Positions 9,016 through 17,745 are shown, counted from the stretch's first letter. The stretch: DNA of 51,803 nucleotides from an uncultured Limosilactobacillus sp. (GCF_934202235.1 NZ_CAKPXS010000005.1:1-51803); one strand, 5' to 3'. Translations and numbers: made by a program. The notes: generated by a model from the letters alone, not told the origin.

Positions 9016-10170
9016 CTAGTGTGGTGCCGGGTCCTTTCCCTGCTGGGCAGCCTGTTTGACCGGTAACGTCATGACAAAGCTAGTTTCGTGGCTATCGGAG
9101 CGAACGGTAATTTGGCCATGGTGTAAATCAACAATACTTTTCACGATTGCCAATCCCAAACCGGTACCGCCAGTCTTTTTCGACCGGGAGCCTTCCACCC
9201 GGTAAAACCGTTCAAAGAGGTGCTCAATCGACTGCTGAGGAATGCCTTCCCCGTCGTTAGCAACTGTCATTTGGACCATCGCCCCGTGTTCGCGAGCACT
9301 CAGGTGAATGTAGGTAGCCCCGCGCCCGTACTTCAAAGCGTTGGCGACCAGGTTGCTAACTGCCCGCCCAAGCTGTTCAGGGTCGGCCTCAATCTTCAGC
9401 GGCGACGGGATCACAACCGAAGAAATCTTTAAGCCCTTCTTTTCTCCTTCCAGCTCAAAGCTGGCCGCCACTTGTTCGAGCAGTTGACCCAAGTCGAGGC
9501 GCATCATGTTGACCGGCGCACCGTCCTGCTGGACCTTCGTATACTCGAAGAGGTCTTCAACCAGCGTCTTCATTTGTTTGGCCTTTTCGTAGGCAATGTG
9601 AGTGTACTTAACGAGGTCATCTTCGTTCTGGTACTGACCATCTTCCACTAAGCCTAGGTAGCCGATAATTGACGTCAGCGGTGTTCGCAGGTCGTGACTC
9701 ACGTTAGTAATTAGCTCATCCTTGGACTGCTCCACCTTCTTTTCGTCGCTCATCGACTGCATTGCACTATCAACCAGGGCGTTAACACTCTCAATCATTT
9801 TCTGCCGATCACCGTTCATCTTAAAGGGGATCCGGTGCGCCAGGTGCCCGTTAGAAATGTAGTGCAACTCGTTGATAATGTGGCGAAGCTGGTATTGGTG
9901 GTAGCGGCGAACCAGTCGCCACCAGAGGACGAGGATTCCGATAATCGCCAGGACAGCAATTACCCAGCGCTGGTACGACCAGATTTGCAGATGCCAGGGC
10001 CCAATGGCCAAGGACCGCTTAATCAGGTAAATCCCATTAGCTAAGCCCGGGTTAAGCTTTACCACCTGCTGGATCATTATCACCAGGGCAAAGCTAATCA
10101 AAGAAAAGAGGACAATTGTTACCACCGCTTCAAAAAATAACCAGGTATTCTCTCTGGCAGTTAATTTCAA
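9016..10170 (-). CDS. Membrane sensor histidine kinase
   Basis: 384 aa from TTG 10170, with AAAGGAGG 7 nt upstream; a longer frame from another TTG would swallow this ribosome site. Topology: TM1 about 10-36, a short extracellular loop of about 32 residues, TM2 about 69-88, HAMP-like linker, HisKA dimerisation with phospho-acceptor His159 in NVSHDLRTPLTSIIGYLG, then HATPase_c with the N box (VSNLVANALKYG) and the GTGLGLAIVKSIVDLHHG G box. The small outside loop suggests intramembrane or partner-dependent sensing. Cognate of the regulator encoded just upstream. Stimulus unknown; the neighbouring Ser-rich membrane protein may contribute. Confidence 0.93.
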   Translation of the reverse strand: MKLTARENTWLFFEAVVTIVLFSLISFALVIMIQQVVKLNPGLANGIYLIKRSLAIGPWHLQIWSYQRWVIAVLAIIGILVLWWRLVRRYHQYQLRHIINELHYISNGHLAHRIPFKMNGDRQKMIESVNALVDSAMQSMSDEKKVEQSKDELITNVSHDLRTPLTSIIGYLGLVEDGQYQNEDDLVKYTHIAYEKAKQMKTLVEDLFEYTKVQQDGAPVNMMRLDLGQLLEQVAASFELEGEKKGLKISSVVIPSPLKIEADPEQLGRAVSNLVANALKYGRGATYIHLSAREHGAMVQMTVANDGEGIPQQSIEHLFERFYRVEGSRSKKTGGTGLGLAIVKSIVDLHHGQITVRSDSHETSFVMTLPVKQAAQQGKDPAPH

Positions 10171-10195
10171 ATTGCTTCCTCCTTTCCATGGCAAA

Positions 10196-10221
10196 AGGCC
10201 GCGGTGTACTTACCGCGGCCT
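10196..10221 (-). terminator. Terminator-like hairpin between response regulator and kinase
   Basis: Minus strand: AGGCCGCGGT-6 nt-ACCGCGGCCT, a perfect 10-bp GC-rich stem, followed by TTT and then the kinase ribosome site. It starts 5 nt after the regulator stop. The T run is short, so it may lower or stabilise rather than stop transcription of the kinase. Confidence 0.6.
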
Positions 10222-10226
10222 GGATC

Positions 10227-10916
10227 CTAGTGGCCTTCAACTTTATAGCCAACACCCCAGACAGTTTCAATCACTTTTTCTCCACCTGTCGCCGCTTCGA
10301 TCTTGTCACGGAGGTGAGAAACGTGCACCATCACGGTTTTGGCCGACACAACTGATTCCTGCTGCCAAACCCGTTCAAAAATATCATCAGCGGAAAAGAC
10401 CCGGTTCGGGTGGCTAGCCAACAAGTAAAGAATTCCAAATTCTAAGGCCGTCAGCTGGATAACATTTCCCTTGAGTGTCTTAACCTCATGAGAATCCTTG
10501 TTGATTACCAGCGGCCCCACGTTGAGGACGTCTGGCTGGTCTTTAATGACTTCTCCCTGGCTCCGCCGCAGTAAGGACTTAACCCGGGCCATTACTTCCA
10601 GCGGGTTAAATGGCTTAGTCACGTAGTCGTCAGCACCAGTTACCAACCCCTGGATCTTATCCATGTTGGTAGTCTTCGCTGACAGCACCAGGATCGGAAT
10701 GTCGGAATCCTTGCGCACTTCCTTAATCACACTCATTCCGTCCATTTCCGGCATCATTAAGTCCAAAATGATTAGCGAAATGTCGGGATCAATATTCAGC
10801 TTGGTCAGTGCCTCCTTACCGTTATACGCGGCAACCGGCTCGTAACCTTCGTTTTTGACGTAAATTTCCAGCAACTGGACGATTTCTTTATCATCGTCAA
10901 CAATTAAAATCTTCAA
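10227..10916 (-). CDS. OmpR/PhoB family response regulator
   Basis: 229 aa from TTG 10916 (KILIVDDDKEIV), with GGGGGA 6 nt upstream; an ATG six codons earlier has no ribosome site. Receiver domain 1-115 with the acidic pocket DDD, phospho-acceptor Asp52 in LIILDLMMPEMDG and the conserved YVTKPFNPLEVMAR lysine. C-terminal winged-helix DNA-binding domain about 130-229 ending in VWGVGYKVE. Transcribed between the Ser-rich protein and the kinase, so probably one operon. Targets unknown. Confidence 0.95.
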   Translation of the reverse strand: MKILIVDDDKEIVQLLEIYVKNEGYEPVAAYNGKEALTKLNIDPDISLIILDLMMPEMDGMSVIKEVRKDSDIPILVLSAKTTNMDKIQGLVTGADDYVTKPFNPLEVMARVKSLLRRSQGEVIKDQPDVLNVGPLVINKDSHEVKTLKGNVIQLTALEFGILYLLASHPNRVFSADDIFERVWQQESVVSAKTVMVHVSHLRDKIEAATGGEKVIETVWGVGYKVEGH

Positions 10917-10963
10917 GATAAGTCCCCCGATCATTCATTGTGTACTGTTGCTGCTGTCATCAC

Positions 10964-11710
10964 TTATTGCGGCTGGGCCCCCTGGTTGTTAGCCGTTCCG
11001 GCGCTACTCTGCGAAGCTGCCGGTGGCGTCACGCGTTGGGCATTATACGACGGGCCGCCGCTGCGGCTAACACCAGTAGTATTTCCTGCCCGCGAGACTG
11101 CCGTGGCTGGCGTCGATGATGAGGAGTGGCTGACCGAAGATGACTGCGAGCTGCTCGACGTGCTCATGACCGATGAGGAAGCCGGGGCACTATCACGGAC
11201 AGTAATAACCTTCTTCTCGTGATGACCGTGCTTATTAGTGATATCAAGTTCATACTTTGCCGCGTACTTAAAGGTATACTTGGCCTTTCGGTCATGGCCC
11301 TTGGCATGAATAACCTTATAAACCGTCTGGGTCCGCTGGCCAATAATCCTGATAGAGGTACCGGCCGGAACTTTAAAGGTCGCTTCCGCCTCACCATCAG
11401 CATCAAGCACCAAATCCTGTGGCTTCCAAGAAACATGAGAATAACTGTTGTGGTGATGAACTACTGAAGAATGACTTGACGATGACGAAGAGGCAGCTGT
11501 TGAGCCACCAGCTGGCTGCGAGTAAAAACTCGTCCAGACTAAACCACCGAGACTAACACAGAAAACGATCATCAATAACCAGTTAAAGGCTACCATCATC
11601 TTTCCTGGTCGCACCTGATTTCCTCGCCGCAGCCGCCGCACCTGAATCAAAAAAGCAAGTAAAAATAAGATTCCTGATGCCGCTAAACAAATCCACAAAA
11701 TCGTTCTCAC
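10964..11710 (-). CDS. Ser-rich, membrane-anchored extracellular protein of unknown function
   Basis: 248 aa from GTG with GGAGGG 6 nt upstream. Two N-terminal membrane segments (about 4-24 and 38-62) with a positive hinge (RRLRRGNQVRPGK) place the rest outside. Then a Ser/His-rich stretch (about 70-90), a compact probably beta-rich domain (about 95-170; LDADGEAEATFKVPAG, YKVIHAKGHDRKAKYTFKY), and a Ser/Thr/Ala-rich, low-complexity tail to the C-terminus. It lies 47 bp upstream of the response regulator on the same strand. No domain is recognised; a role as sensor partner, envelope-stress probe or target of the two-component system is inference from context. Confidence 0.75.
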   Translation of the reverse strand: MRTILWICLAASGILFLLAFLIQVRRLRRGNQVRPGKMMVAFNWLLMIVFCVSLGGLVWTSFYSQPAGGSTAASSSSSSHSSVVHHHNSYSHVSWKPQDLVLDADGEAEATFKVPAGTSIRIIGQRTQTVYKVIHAKGHDRKAKYTFKYAAKYELDITNKHGHHEKKVITVRDSAPASSSVMSTSSSSQSSSVSHSSSSTPATAVSRAGNTTGVSRSGGPSYNAQRVTPPAASQSSAGTANNQGAQPQ

Positions 11711-11746
11711 GGTGTTCCCTCCACAACAAAAAAGATAGTCATGAAT

Positions 11747-11774
11747 ATTGTATCATTATTTACCGGTCAAACAA
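11747..11774 (-). promoter_or_regulatory. Promoter of the Ser-rich protein/two-component operon
   Basis: Minus strand: -35 TTGTTT (11769-11774), 16-bp spacer, -10 TACAAT (11747-11752), about 35 bp before the GTG start. Confidence 0.5.
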
Positions 11775-11814
11775 CAGGGCTCATTGTCGATCCGTGGCCT
11801 GAACTAGACAAAAG

Positions 11815-11839
11815 AAAAAAGCCCAGCCAACGCTGAGCT
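11815..11839 (-). terminator. guaB terminator
   Basis: Minus strand: AGCTCAGC-4 nt-GCTGGGCT (one G-T pair) followed by six T, 12 bp after the guaB stop. Confidence 0.85.
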
Positions 11840-11850
11840 GATCTCTTATA

Positions 11851-12999
11851 TTAGTCTCGTTTGTAGTTAGGAGCGGCCTTCGTGATTTGAACGTCGTGCG
11901 GGTGGGATTCACGCAGACCAGCATTGGTAATCTGAACGAACTGAGCATTATCAATCAGTGATTGAATATTAGCGGCACCGCAGTACCCCATTCCGGAACG
12001 CAGACCACCGACCATCTGGAAAATGACGTCGGCAACGTCACCCTTGTATTCTTCACGACCTTCGATCCCTTCTGGAACCAACTTGTTAGCTTCGTTGACC
12101 CCACCTTGGAAGTAACGGTCAGAAGAGCCATGTGATTGGGCCATCGCAGCAACGGAGCCCATCCCCCGGTAAGTCTTGAACTTCTTCCCGTTTTCTTCGT
12201 AGAGTTGGCCAGGCGCTTCGGTCGTCCCGGAGAACATTTCACCCATCATTACAGCATTACCACCGGCTGCCAAGGCCTTAACAATGTCACCGGAATACTT
12301 GATACCACCGTCGGCAATGATTGTCTTCCCGTATTCACGAGCAACAGAAGCTGCGTCGTAAATGGCAGTGATCTGAGGAACCCCAACACCGGCAACCACC
12401 CGGGTCGTACAAATCGAACCAGGGCCAATTCCAACCTTGACAACATCAACACCGGCATCGTACAGGGCCTTCGTTGCTTCGGCTGTCGCCACGTTCCCGG
12501 CGATTAGGGTAACGTCTGGGAAGTGGTCGCGGATTTCCTTAATCTTCCGCAGCACACCAGCAGAATGTCCGTGAGCCGTATCAATCACGATCGCATCGAC
12601 TCCAGCCTTCAGCAAGGCTTCTGCCCGTTCAAACGTATCGCTAGTGACACCAACGGCAGCAGCAACTAACAACCGTTTTTGGTCATCGACAGCGGCCTTC
12701 CCGAAGGACGCCGGCAATTCAACACCCTTCACCGTTGCGACTTCGCTGGCCTGGGCCTGGATAGACATATTCTTGTGAATAACACCGAGCCCCCCTTGCA
12801 GAGCCATCGCAATGGCCATGGAGCTTTCGGTAACAGTATCCATCCCCGCACTGATAAATGGCAGGTTAAGCTTGATGTTTGATGCCAGTTGCGTTGATAA
12901 ATCAACCTCATTTGGCAAAACATGGCTTTCCGCCGGAATCAGTAATACATCATCAAAAGTTAACCCTTTCTTGGTAAACTTTGTTTCCCACTTCGACAT
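11851..12999 (-). CDS. guaB: IMP dehydrogenase, CBS-domain-free form
   Basis: 382 aa, about 110 residues shorter than typical GuaB. Oxidises IMP to XMP with NAD+, the committed step to GMP. The catalytic loop GPGSICTTR carries Cys197, and TFDDVLLIPAESHVLP at the N-terminus and GGLRSGMGYCGA at the C-terminus are intact. The Bateman (two CBS) insertion that normally follows the GGLGVIHKNMSI segment is absent: the chain passes directly through about 25 residues to RLLVAAAVGV. CBS-less forms are known in some lactobacilli. The promoter spacer carries a perfect PurBox core. Own terminator downstream, so monocistronic. Confidence 0.96.
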   Translation of the reverse strand: MSKWETKFTKKGLTFDDVLLIPAESHVLPNEVDLSTQLASNIKLNLPFISAGMDTVTESSMAIAMALQGGLGVIHKNMSIQAQASEVATVKGVELPASFGKAAVDDQKRLLVAAAVGVTSDTFERAEALLKAGVDAIVIDTAHGHSAGVLRKIKEIRDHFPDVTLIAGNVATAEATKALYDAGVDVVKVGIGPGSICTTRVVAGVGVPQITAIYDAASVAREYGKTIIADGGIKYSGDIVKALAAGGNAVMMGEMFSGTTEAPGQLYEENGKKFKTYRGMGSVAAMAQSHGSSDRYFQGGVNEANKLVPEGIEGREEYKGDVADVIFQMVGGLRSGMGYCGAANIQSLIDNAQFVQITNAGLRESHPHDVQITKAAPNYKRD

Positions 13000-13033
13000 T
13001 CCAAAGACACTCCCTTACCTAAGATTGTGTATT

Positions 13034-13062
13034 ACCTTACTATCAAAAGTTCGGTTGGTCAA
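13034..13062 (-). promoter_or_regulatory. guaB promoter with PurBox
   Basis: Minus strand: -35 TTGACC (13057-13062), 17-bp spacer, -10 TAAGGT (13034-13039). A perfect CCGAAC core (13049-13054) lies in the spacer, in the context AACCGAACTTTTG, close to the PurBox consensus AWWWCCGAACWWT. PurR repression is inferred. Confidence 0.65.
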
Positions 13063-13076
13063 TGACTGACGAAAAA

Positions 13077-13847
13077 TTATTTTCCCTGACGAGCAAATGC
13101 CGAACCAACAACGTTGAAGACCCGCCGGAAGTACAGGTCGCCACCAAAAGCAGCAACCCCAATGATCACGTAAGCCCACTTATTCATTTGCGGGTTAATC
13201 ACGTTTGGCAGGAAGCTGCACAGGAAGTAGATCCCTAACCAGACAACGAACGCCAAGGCAATGTAGAGGAACCGCTTGCCCAGTGGCTTACGAACCCAAC
13301 GACCAGTCTTCTTGTTCTTTACCGGCTGGGTAGCCTTGGCCATGTAAGCAAAGGCGGCACCACCGGTAAGGGCAATAATAATCATCGCGGTAATCCCAGA
13401 TGTTCCAACCCGCTTCTGGTCCGCAAATGCATCCGGGCTAAAGAAGGCTAGCAAGCCGTACATTAAGGCAAAGATGGCCATGAACATTAGCGAGTTGTCA
13501 ACGAAGAGGAGGCCGAACGAGGACAGTTCGTGCCCGGTTGTCCCCTTTTGCGGGTGCAAGAGGTCATGGGCGTACTTCATCGGCGTCCCATAAAGCTGCT
13601 TGGCAGTCTTCCCCGTCTTCTGGGCGTTCTTCAATTCATTGATTGTCCGTTCGATCATTTCAGGCTTCTTATCTGCCTTAACACCCTGGGCATCCAGCTG
13701 CTTATTTAACTGGTACATGAATTCTTCATTCTTCCGGGTCAGCCCGGCACCAGCAAATTGCCCGGCTTCTTGGCGGCTAACGGTTTTGAGGTGTTCTTTC
13801 TGACGCGCTACCGCATCCGCGTTCAGTTTTTTGGTATCTTCTGTCAA
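13077..13847 (-). CDS. DUF1129 family membrane protein
   Basis: 256 aa from TTG 13847, with AGAGAGGA 8 nt upstream. N-terminal ~85 residues are hydrophilic and probably helical (NADAVARQKEHLK and on), a short GTPMKYAHDLL segment follows, then four to five membrane spans from about residue 105 onward, ending near the basic FRRVFNVVGSAFARQGK. DUF1129 proteins are widespread in lactobacilli beside ychF; function unknown. Last gene of the rsmG-noc-soj-parB-DUF951-ychF series, 27 bp after ychF, with guaB separately promoted below it. Confidence 0.85.
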   Translation of the reverse strand: MTEDTKKLNADAVARQKEHLKTVSRQEAGQFAGAGLTRKNEEFMYQLNKQLDAQGVKADKKPEMIERTINELKNAQKTGKTAKQLYGTPMKYAHDLLHPQKGTTGHELSSFGLLFVDNSLMFMAIFALMYGLLAFFSPDAFADQKRVGTSGITAMIIIALTGGAAFAYMAKATQPVKNKKTGRWVRKPLGKRFLYIALAFVVWLGIYFLCSFLPNVINPQMNKWAYVIIGVAAFGGDLYFRRVFNVVGSAFARQGK

Positions 13848-13874
13848 CTTGATTATCCTCTCTTTGCGTGCTCA

Positions 13875-14975
13875 TTAAACGTTAAAGCGGAACTCAACGA
13901 TGTCGCCGTCCTGCATAACGTAGTCCTTACCTTCCAGCCGGAGTTTACCGGCTTCCTTAACTGCAGCTTGCGAGCCCAGTTGGTCAAGGTCATCAAAACT
14001 CATTACTTCGGCCCGGATGAAGCCCCGTTCAAAGTCGGAGTGGATAATGCCGGCAGCCTGTGGTGCCTTGGTTCCCTTGCGGAATGTCCAGGCCCGTGTT
14101 TCGGGACCACCAGCGGTAAAGAAGGTTTCCAAGCCTAACAGTTTGTAAGCCGCACGAATCAGTCGATTCAGTCCCGGTTCACTAACGCCTTCCATTTCCA
14201 GGAATTCTGCCTTGTCCTCGTCGTCCATTTCGGCAATTTGTTCTTCGGCTGCGGCCGCAACCCCGATTACTTCGGCGCCTTCATCCTTAACGTGGTCGCG
14301 GATCTGATCCATGTACTGGTTGGCATCCGGGTCAGCCATGTCAGACTCGTTAATGTTGGCAACGTAGAGAACGGGTTTAGTAGTCAGTAGGAACAGTCCC
14401 TTAACAATTGGCAGTTCGTCATCACTGAAATCGATCGTTCGCGCCGCCTTACCAGCTTCCAGAACCGGCTTAATCTTTTCCAAAACGGCCAGTTCAGCCA
14501 GGGCTTCCTTGCTCTTACCCTTGGCTGCCCGCTTAACCTTACCCAAGCGGTTATTAACACTTTCCAGGTCCGCCATGATCAGTTCCAGGTTAATGGTGTC
14601 AATATCATCAAGCGGGTCAACCTTGCCGGTAACACTAGTGATATCCCCGTCATCAAAGGCCCGCACAACATGGACAATCGCGTCAGTTTGCCGAATGTTT
14701 TCCAGAAACTTATTACCAAGTCCTTCACCCTTGCTGGCACCCTTAACAATTCCAGCAATATCGGTGAATTCGAAAGTAGTATGAACAATCTTTTTTGCCG
14801 GAATCAGTTCCTGAATCCTGTCCAGTCGTGAATCCGGTACTTCGACCATTCCGACGTTCGGATCAATCGTCGCAAACGGGTAGTTAGCCATTTCGGCTCC
14901 CGCCTTCGTAATTGCGTTAAACAAGGTTGACTTACCGACGTTTGGCAAGCCGACAATTCCTGCAGTTAAAGCCAT
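13875..14975 (-). CDS. ychF: Redox-regulated Obg-like ATPase YchF
   Basis: 366 aa, full length. Universally conserved OLA1/YchF family ATPase associated with ribosomes. G1 GLPNVGKSTLFNAI near residue 7, G3 FTDIAGIVKGASKGEG, and NINE in place of the usual NKxD, consistent with the known ATP preference of YchF. C-terminal TGS domain ends MQDGDIVEFRFNV. Downstream of DUF951 with 15-bp spacing, in the parB operon. Confidence 0.97.
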   Translation of the reverse strand: MALTAGIVGLPNVGKSTLFNAITKAGAEMANYPFATIDPNVGMVEVPDSRLDRIQELIPAKKIVHTTFEFTDIAGIVKGASKGEGLGNKFLENIRQTDAIVHVVRAFDDGDITSVTGKVDPLDDIDTINLELIMADLESVNNRLGKVKRAAKGKSKEALAELAVLEKIKPVLEAGKAARTIDFSDDELPIVKGLFLLTTKPVLYVANINESDMADPDANQYMDQIRDHVKDEGAEVIGVAAAAEEQIAEMDDEDKAEFLEMEGVSEPGLNRLIRAAYKLLGLETFFTAGGPETRAWTFRKGTKAPQAAGIIHSDFERGFIRAEVMSFDDLDQLGSQAAVKEAGKLRLEGKDYVMQDGDIVEFRFNV

Positions 14976-14990
14976 TAGTTATTTCCTCCC

Positions 14991-15182
14991 TTAGTTCTCT
15001 GCTGGTTTTAAGACCTTTTTCAGGCGCTTATCAAAGTTGTGACGTGTCATCATCACAATGTGGCCGCAACCGGTACACTGAATCTTAATATCGGCACCGA
15101 CACGAATAATCTGCCACTTGTTGGTTCCGCACGGGTGAGGCTTTTTCATCTCCACCAAGTCGTTTAATTTGTATTCAGCCAT
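14991..15182 (-). CDS. DUF951 family small protein
   Basis: 63 aa. Conserved Firmicutes protein nearly always found between parB and ychF. It has Cys18, Cys36 and Cys39 (HPCGTNKW and QCTGCGH), which with His41 could form a small metal site, and a basic C-terminus (FDKRLKKVLKPAEN). This composition suggests nucleic acid or ribosome binding, but the function is not known. 12 bp downstream of parB. Confidence 0.9.
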   Translation of the reverse strand: MAEYKLNDLVEMKKPHPCGTNKWQIIRVGADIKIQCTGCGHIVMMTRHNFDKRLKKVLKPAEN

Positions 15183-15194
15183 CGTCTGCCTCCG

Positions 15195-16079
15195 TTAATC
15201 TTCCTTGATTCCCAGTAAGTTCAAGACCCGGCTGAGGTCGTCATTACTGGTGTATGGAATTTCAATTTTACCACGTCCCCGCGTCTTGGACGGGGAAACT
15301 AAGACCTTTGTGCCAAAACGATCTTGCAACTGTTCCTCCGCATCACGAATGAAGATCGACTTCTGTGGTTGGCGGCGAACCTTTTTCTTGGCCTTGCCAT
15401 TTTGCCGATTGACGATTTCTTCCAACTGGCGAACAGTTAACCCCTCGTCAACGGCTCGCTTGGCCAGCAAAAGCAATTGTCGCTTGTCCTTTAAACCGAG
15501 AAGAGTCCGTGCCTGCCCCATTGATAAATCACCGTTGTCAACCAGCTGCTTAATCTGGTCCGGCAAGCCTAGCAGGCGCAAATAGTTAGCAATATATGGA
15601 CGACTTTTACCCAATTTTTTGGCTACTTCAGCCTGGGTTAATGATAGTTTATCCATTAACGTGGCATAGCCCTGGGCCTCTTCCAGCGGCGTCAAGTCTT
15701 CCCGCTGCAGGTTTTCTAAAATTGCCGCTTCCATAACCTGTTCGTCAGTCATCGTCCGGATAATCGCCGGAATAGTCTTTTTATGGGCTAACTTAGAAGC
15801 CCGGAACCGGCGCTCCCCGGCGATCAATTCATAACGTTCCAGCTGGGGGTTGGGCTGCCGAAGAATGACCGGCTGGAAAACTCCTGATTCATCAATTGAC
15901 TTAGCGAGTTCTTTGAGCGCCTGCTTGTCAAATTCACGTCGTGGCTGGTACGGGTTAGGACGAATCTTGGCAAGTTCTACCTGCTCAACAGTTTCACTCG
16001 CCTGTGGCTGTTGGACATCGTTTTCAGCAAACAATGCTTCAATACCTCGACCTAGTCCCATTTTCTTATTCTTCGCCAT
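15195..16079 (-). CDS. parB: Chromosome partitioning protein ParB (Spo0J-like)
   Basis: 294 aa. CTP-dependent DNA clamp that loads at parS and spreads, organising the origin and recruiting SMC. N-terminal GLGRGIEALF, the CTPase motif AGERRFRASKLA, and the HTH parS-recognition region (LTQAEVAKKLGKSRPYIANYLRL) about residues 140-165. C-terminal dimerisation domain ends with LNLLGIKED. Overlaps the end of soj by 14 bp. A perfect parS site is present in this window at 44458-44473. Confidence 0.96.
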   Translation of the reverse strand: MAKNKKMGLGRGIEALFAENDVQQPQASETVEQVELAKIRPNPYQPRREFDKQALKELAKSIDESGVFQPVILRQPNPQLERYELIAGERRFRASKLAHKKTIPAIIRTMTDEQVMEAAILENLQREDLTPLEEAQGYATLMDKLSLTQAEVAKKLGKSRPYIANYLRLLGLPDQIKQLVDNGDLSMGQARTLLGLKDKRQLLLLAKRAVDEGLTVRQLEEIVNRQNGKAKKKVRRQPQKSIFIRDAEEQLQDRFGTKVLVSPSKTRGRGKIEIPYTSNDDLSRVLNLLGIKED

Positions 16080-16836
16080 GATCAGCCAACACTTCCTTTG
16101 CTAATTGCTGGTAAACCTTTGCACCAGTCGACCGCGGGTCATAGTCGATAATTGCTTGACCATAACTTGGCGCTTCCGAAAGGCGGACGTTACGGGGAAT
16201 AATGGTCTTGTAAACCTGGTCACCAAAGAATTTTTGGACTTCGCTATTAACCTGCTGGCCGAGGTTCGTTCGCTTATCAAACATCGTTAACAGTACCCCC
16301 TCAATTTTGAGGTTACGGTTAAAGTGTTTTTGGACCAACTTCATCGTGTTCATCAGCTGACTAAGCCCTTCCATCGCGTAGTACTCACTTTGGACGGGGA
16401 TCAGAATTGAGTCGGCAGCAGTGAAGGCGTTGATGGTCAGCAAGCCCAGTGATGGCGGACAATCAATCAGAATATAATCATACTGATCACGAACGTCACC
16501 AAAGGCATCCTTCAAGCGTGTTTCCCGGGCCATCATGGAAGTCAGTTCCACTTCTGCCCCCGATAGTTCAATCGTTGTCGGTGCGATATCGAGTCCCTGG
16601 TGGCTGCTGGGTTGGATCACGTCAGTCAGTGGAACATCATTAATCATTACGTCATAGACACTTTGTTCAATCTGCCGCTTATCAACCCCCAAACCACTAG
16701 TTGCGTTTCCCTGGGGGTCAAGGTCGATCAACAATACCCGCTGACCATCGTTTGCCAGACAGGCACCCAGGTTAACACTTGTGGTTGTCTTACCGACACC
16801 ACCCTTTTGGTTTGCCAGTGCAATCACATTAGCCAT
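16066..16836 (-). CDS. soj: ParA family ATPase Soj
   Basis: 256 aa. Deviant Walker A KGGVGKTTTSVNLGACL at about residue 10, Walker A' LLIDLDPQGNATSGLG, and Walker B YDYILIDCPPSLGLLT. Typical Soj, the partner of ParB in origin segregation and, in Bacillus, control of DnaA. Operon rsmG-noc-soj-parB; 12 bp after noc and overlapping parB. The start MANVIALANQKGG is preceded by a GGAGGTAG ribosome site. Confidence 0.96.
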   Translation of the reverse strand: MANVIALANQKGGVGKTTTSVNLGACLANDGQRVLLIDLDPQGNATSGLGVDKRQIEQSVYDVMINDVPLTDVIQPSSHQGLDIAPTTIELSGAEVELTSMMARETRLKDAFGDVRDQYDYILIDCPPSLGLLTINAFTAADSILIPVQSEYYAMEGLSQLMNTMKLVQKHFNRNLKIEGVLLTMFDKRTNLGQQVNSEVQKFFGDQVYKTIIPRNVRLSEAPSYGQAIIDYDPRSTGAKVYQQLAKEVLADHGEE

Positions 16837-16848
16837 GGCACTACCTCC

Positions 16849-17745
16849 TTACTTTGCTGCCGGTTTGTTCTTCGCAATCGTAATCACGATCTCGTAGCTA
16901 TCTTGATGATCATGTTCCTTGGCACTGATGTTAACCCCGCTATCATCAACCAGTTTGATTGAATGGCGAATGGTATTCAACGCGATCCGCGGGTCCGACG
17001 TCCGATCGCGTTTTTGCGCTCGCTTCCGCCGTTTCTTAGTTGCTTTCTTTTTAGCAGTTTTCTTGGGTGTAGCTGGTTTGTCAGCCGGTTCTACCTGCTG
17101 CTTACCCAGCAAAACAGCCACTTGTTCTTCCGTCTGGCGCACCGTCCAGTGTTGGTTGACAATATCCATTAGCAAGTCACGCTGCTGGTCATCATTGAGG
17201 CCGATCAATGCCCGGCCGTGGCGTTCACTGATCCGGTTATCCAGGATTGCGTTTTGCACCGGCTTAATCAGTTTTAATAGGCGCAGCTTGTTAGCCACTG
17301 TCGACTGACTTTTTCCCATTGCCTTGGCCAGCTGCTGCTGGGTGAGGTTATTGAGTTCCATCAGTTTCTGGTAAGCCTGTGCTTCTTCAACCGATGAGAG
17401 GTCCCGCCGTTGTAAGTTTTCGATCAGGGCCATCGATGCCGTTTCTGCATCGGACATTTTCTTCACAATCGCCGGAACATTCTCCCAGCCCAGCAACTTC
17501 ATGGCCCGGAAGCGCCGTTCACCGGCAATGATTTCATACTTTGCTGGTTCGTATTCCCGGAGGATAATCGGTTCAAGCAAGCCGTGCTCGTCGATCGTCT
17601 GGGCTAGTTCCCGAATCCCGTTGGGATCAAAAACTTTCCGTGGTTGATAACGGTTTGGCTCAATCTGGTCTAAGGGAATTTCAACGACCTTGCTCTTGGT
17701 CCCTTCACCATCTTGTTTTCCAAAACCAAACAACGAAAAAGCCAT
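16849..17745 (-). CDS. noc: Nucleoid occlusion protein Noc
   Basis: 298 aa ParB paralogue. In Bacillus, Noc binds ATTTCCCGGGAAAT sites, tethers them to the membrane and keeps the division septum off the nucleoid. The N-terminus MAFSLFGFGK fits the amphipathic membrane-binding helix of Noc rather than ParB; then NRYQPRKVFD, the CTP motif AGERRFRAMKLL and the HTH NLTQQQLAKAMGKSQSTVAN. A Lys/Arg-rich stretch (KKTAKKKATKKRRKRAQKR, about residues 222-240) lies before the C-terminal domain. Two matching Noc-type palindromes occur in the window (18592-18605 and 28736-28749). Confidence 0.92.
   Translation of the reverse strand: MAFSLFGFGKQDGEGTKSKVVEIPLDQIEPNRYQPRKVFDPNGIRELAQTIDEHGLLEPIILREYEPAKYEIIAGERRFRAMKLLGWENVPAIVKKMSDAETASMALIENLQRRDLSSVEEAQAYQKLMELNNLTQQQLAKAMGKSQSTVANKLRLLKLIKPVQNAILDNRISERHGRALIGLNDDQQRDLLMDIVNQHWTVRQTEEQVAVLLGKQQVEPADKPATPKKTAKKKATKKRRKRAQKRDRTSDPRIALNTIRHSIKLVDDSGVNISAKEHDHQDSYEIVITIAKNKPAAK

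Noticed and set aside
16501..16545. CCCGGG occurrences at 16526 and elsewhere as Noc sites
   Set aside because: These lack the flanking ATTT/AAAT; only 18592 and 28736 keep the palindrome.
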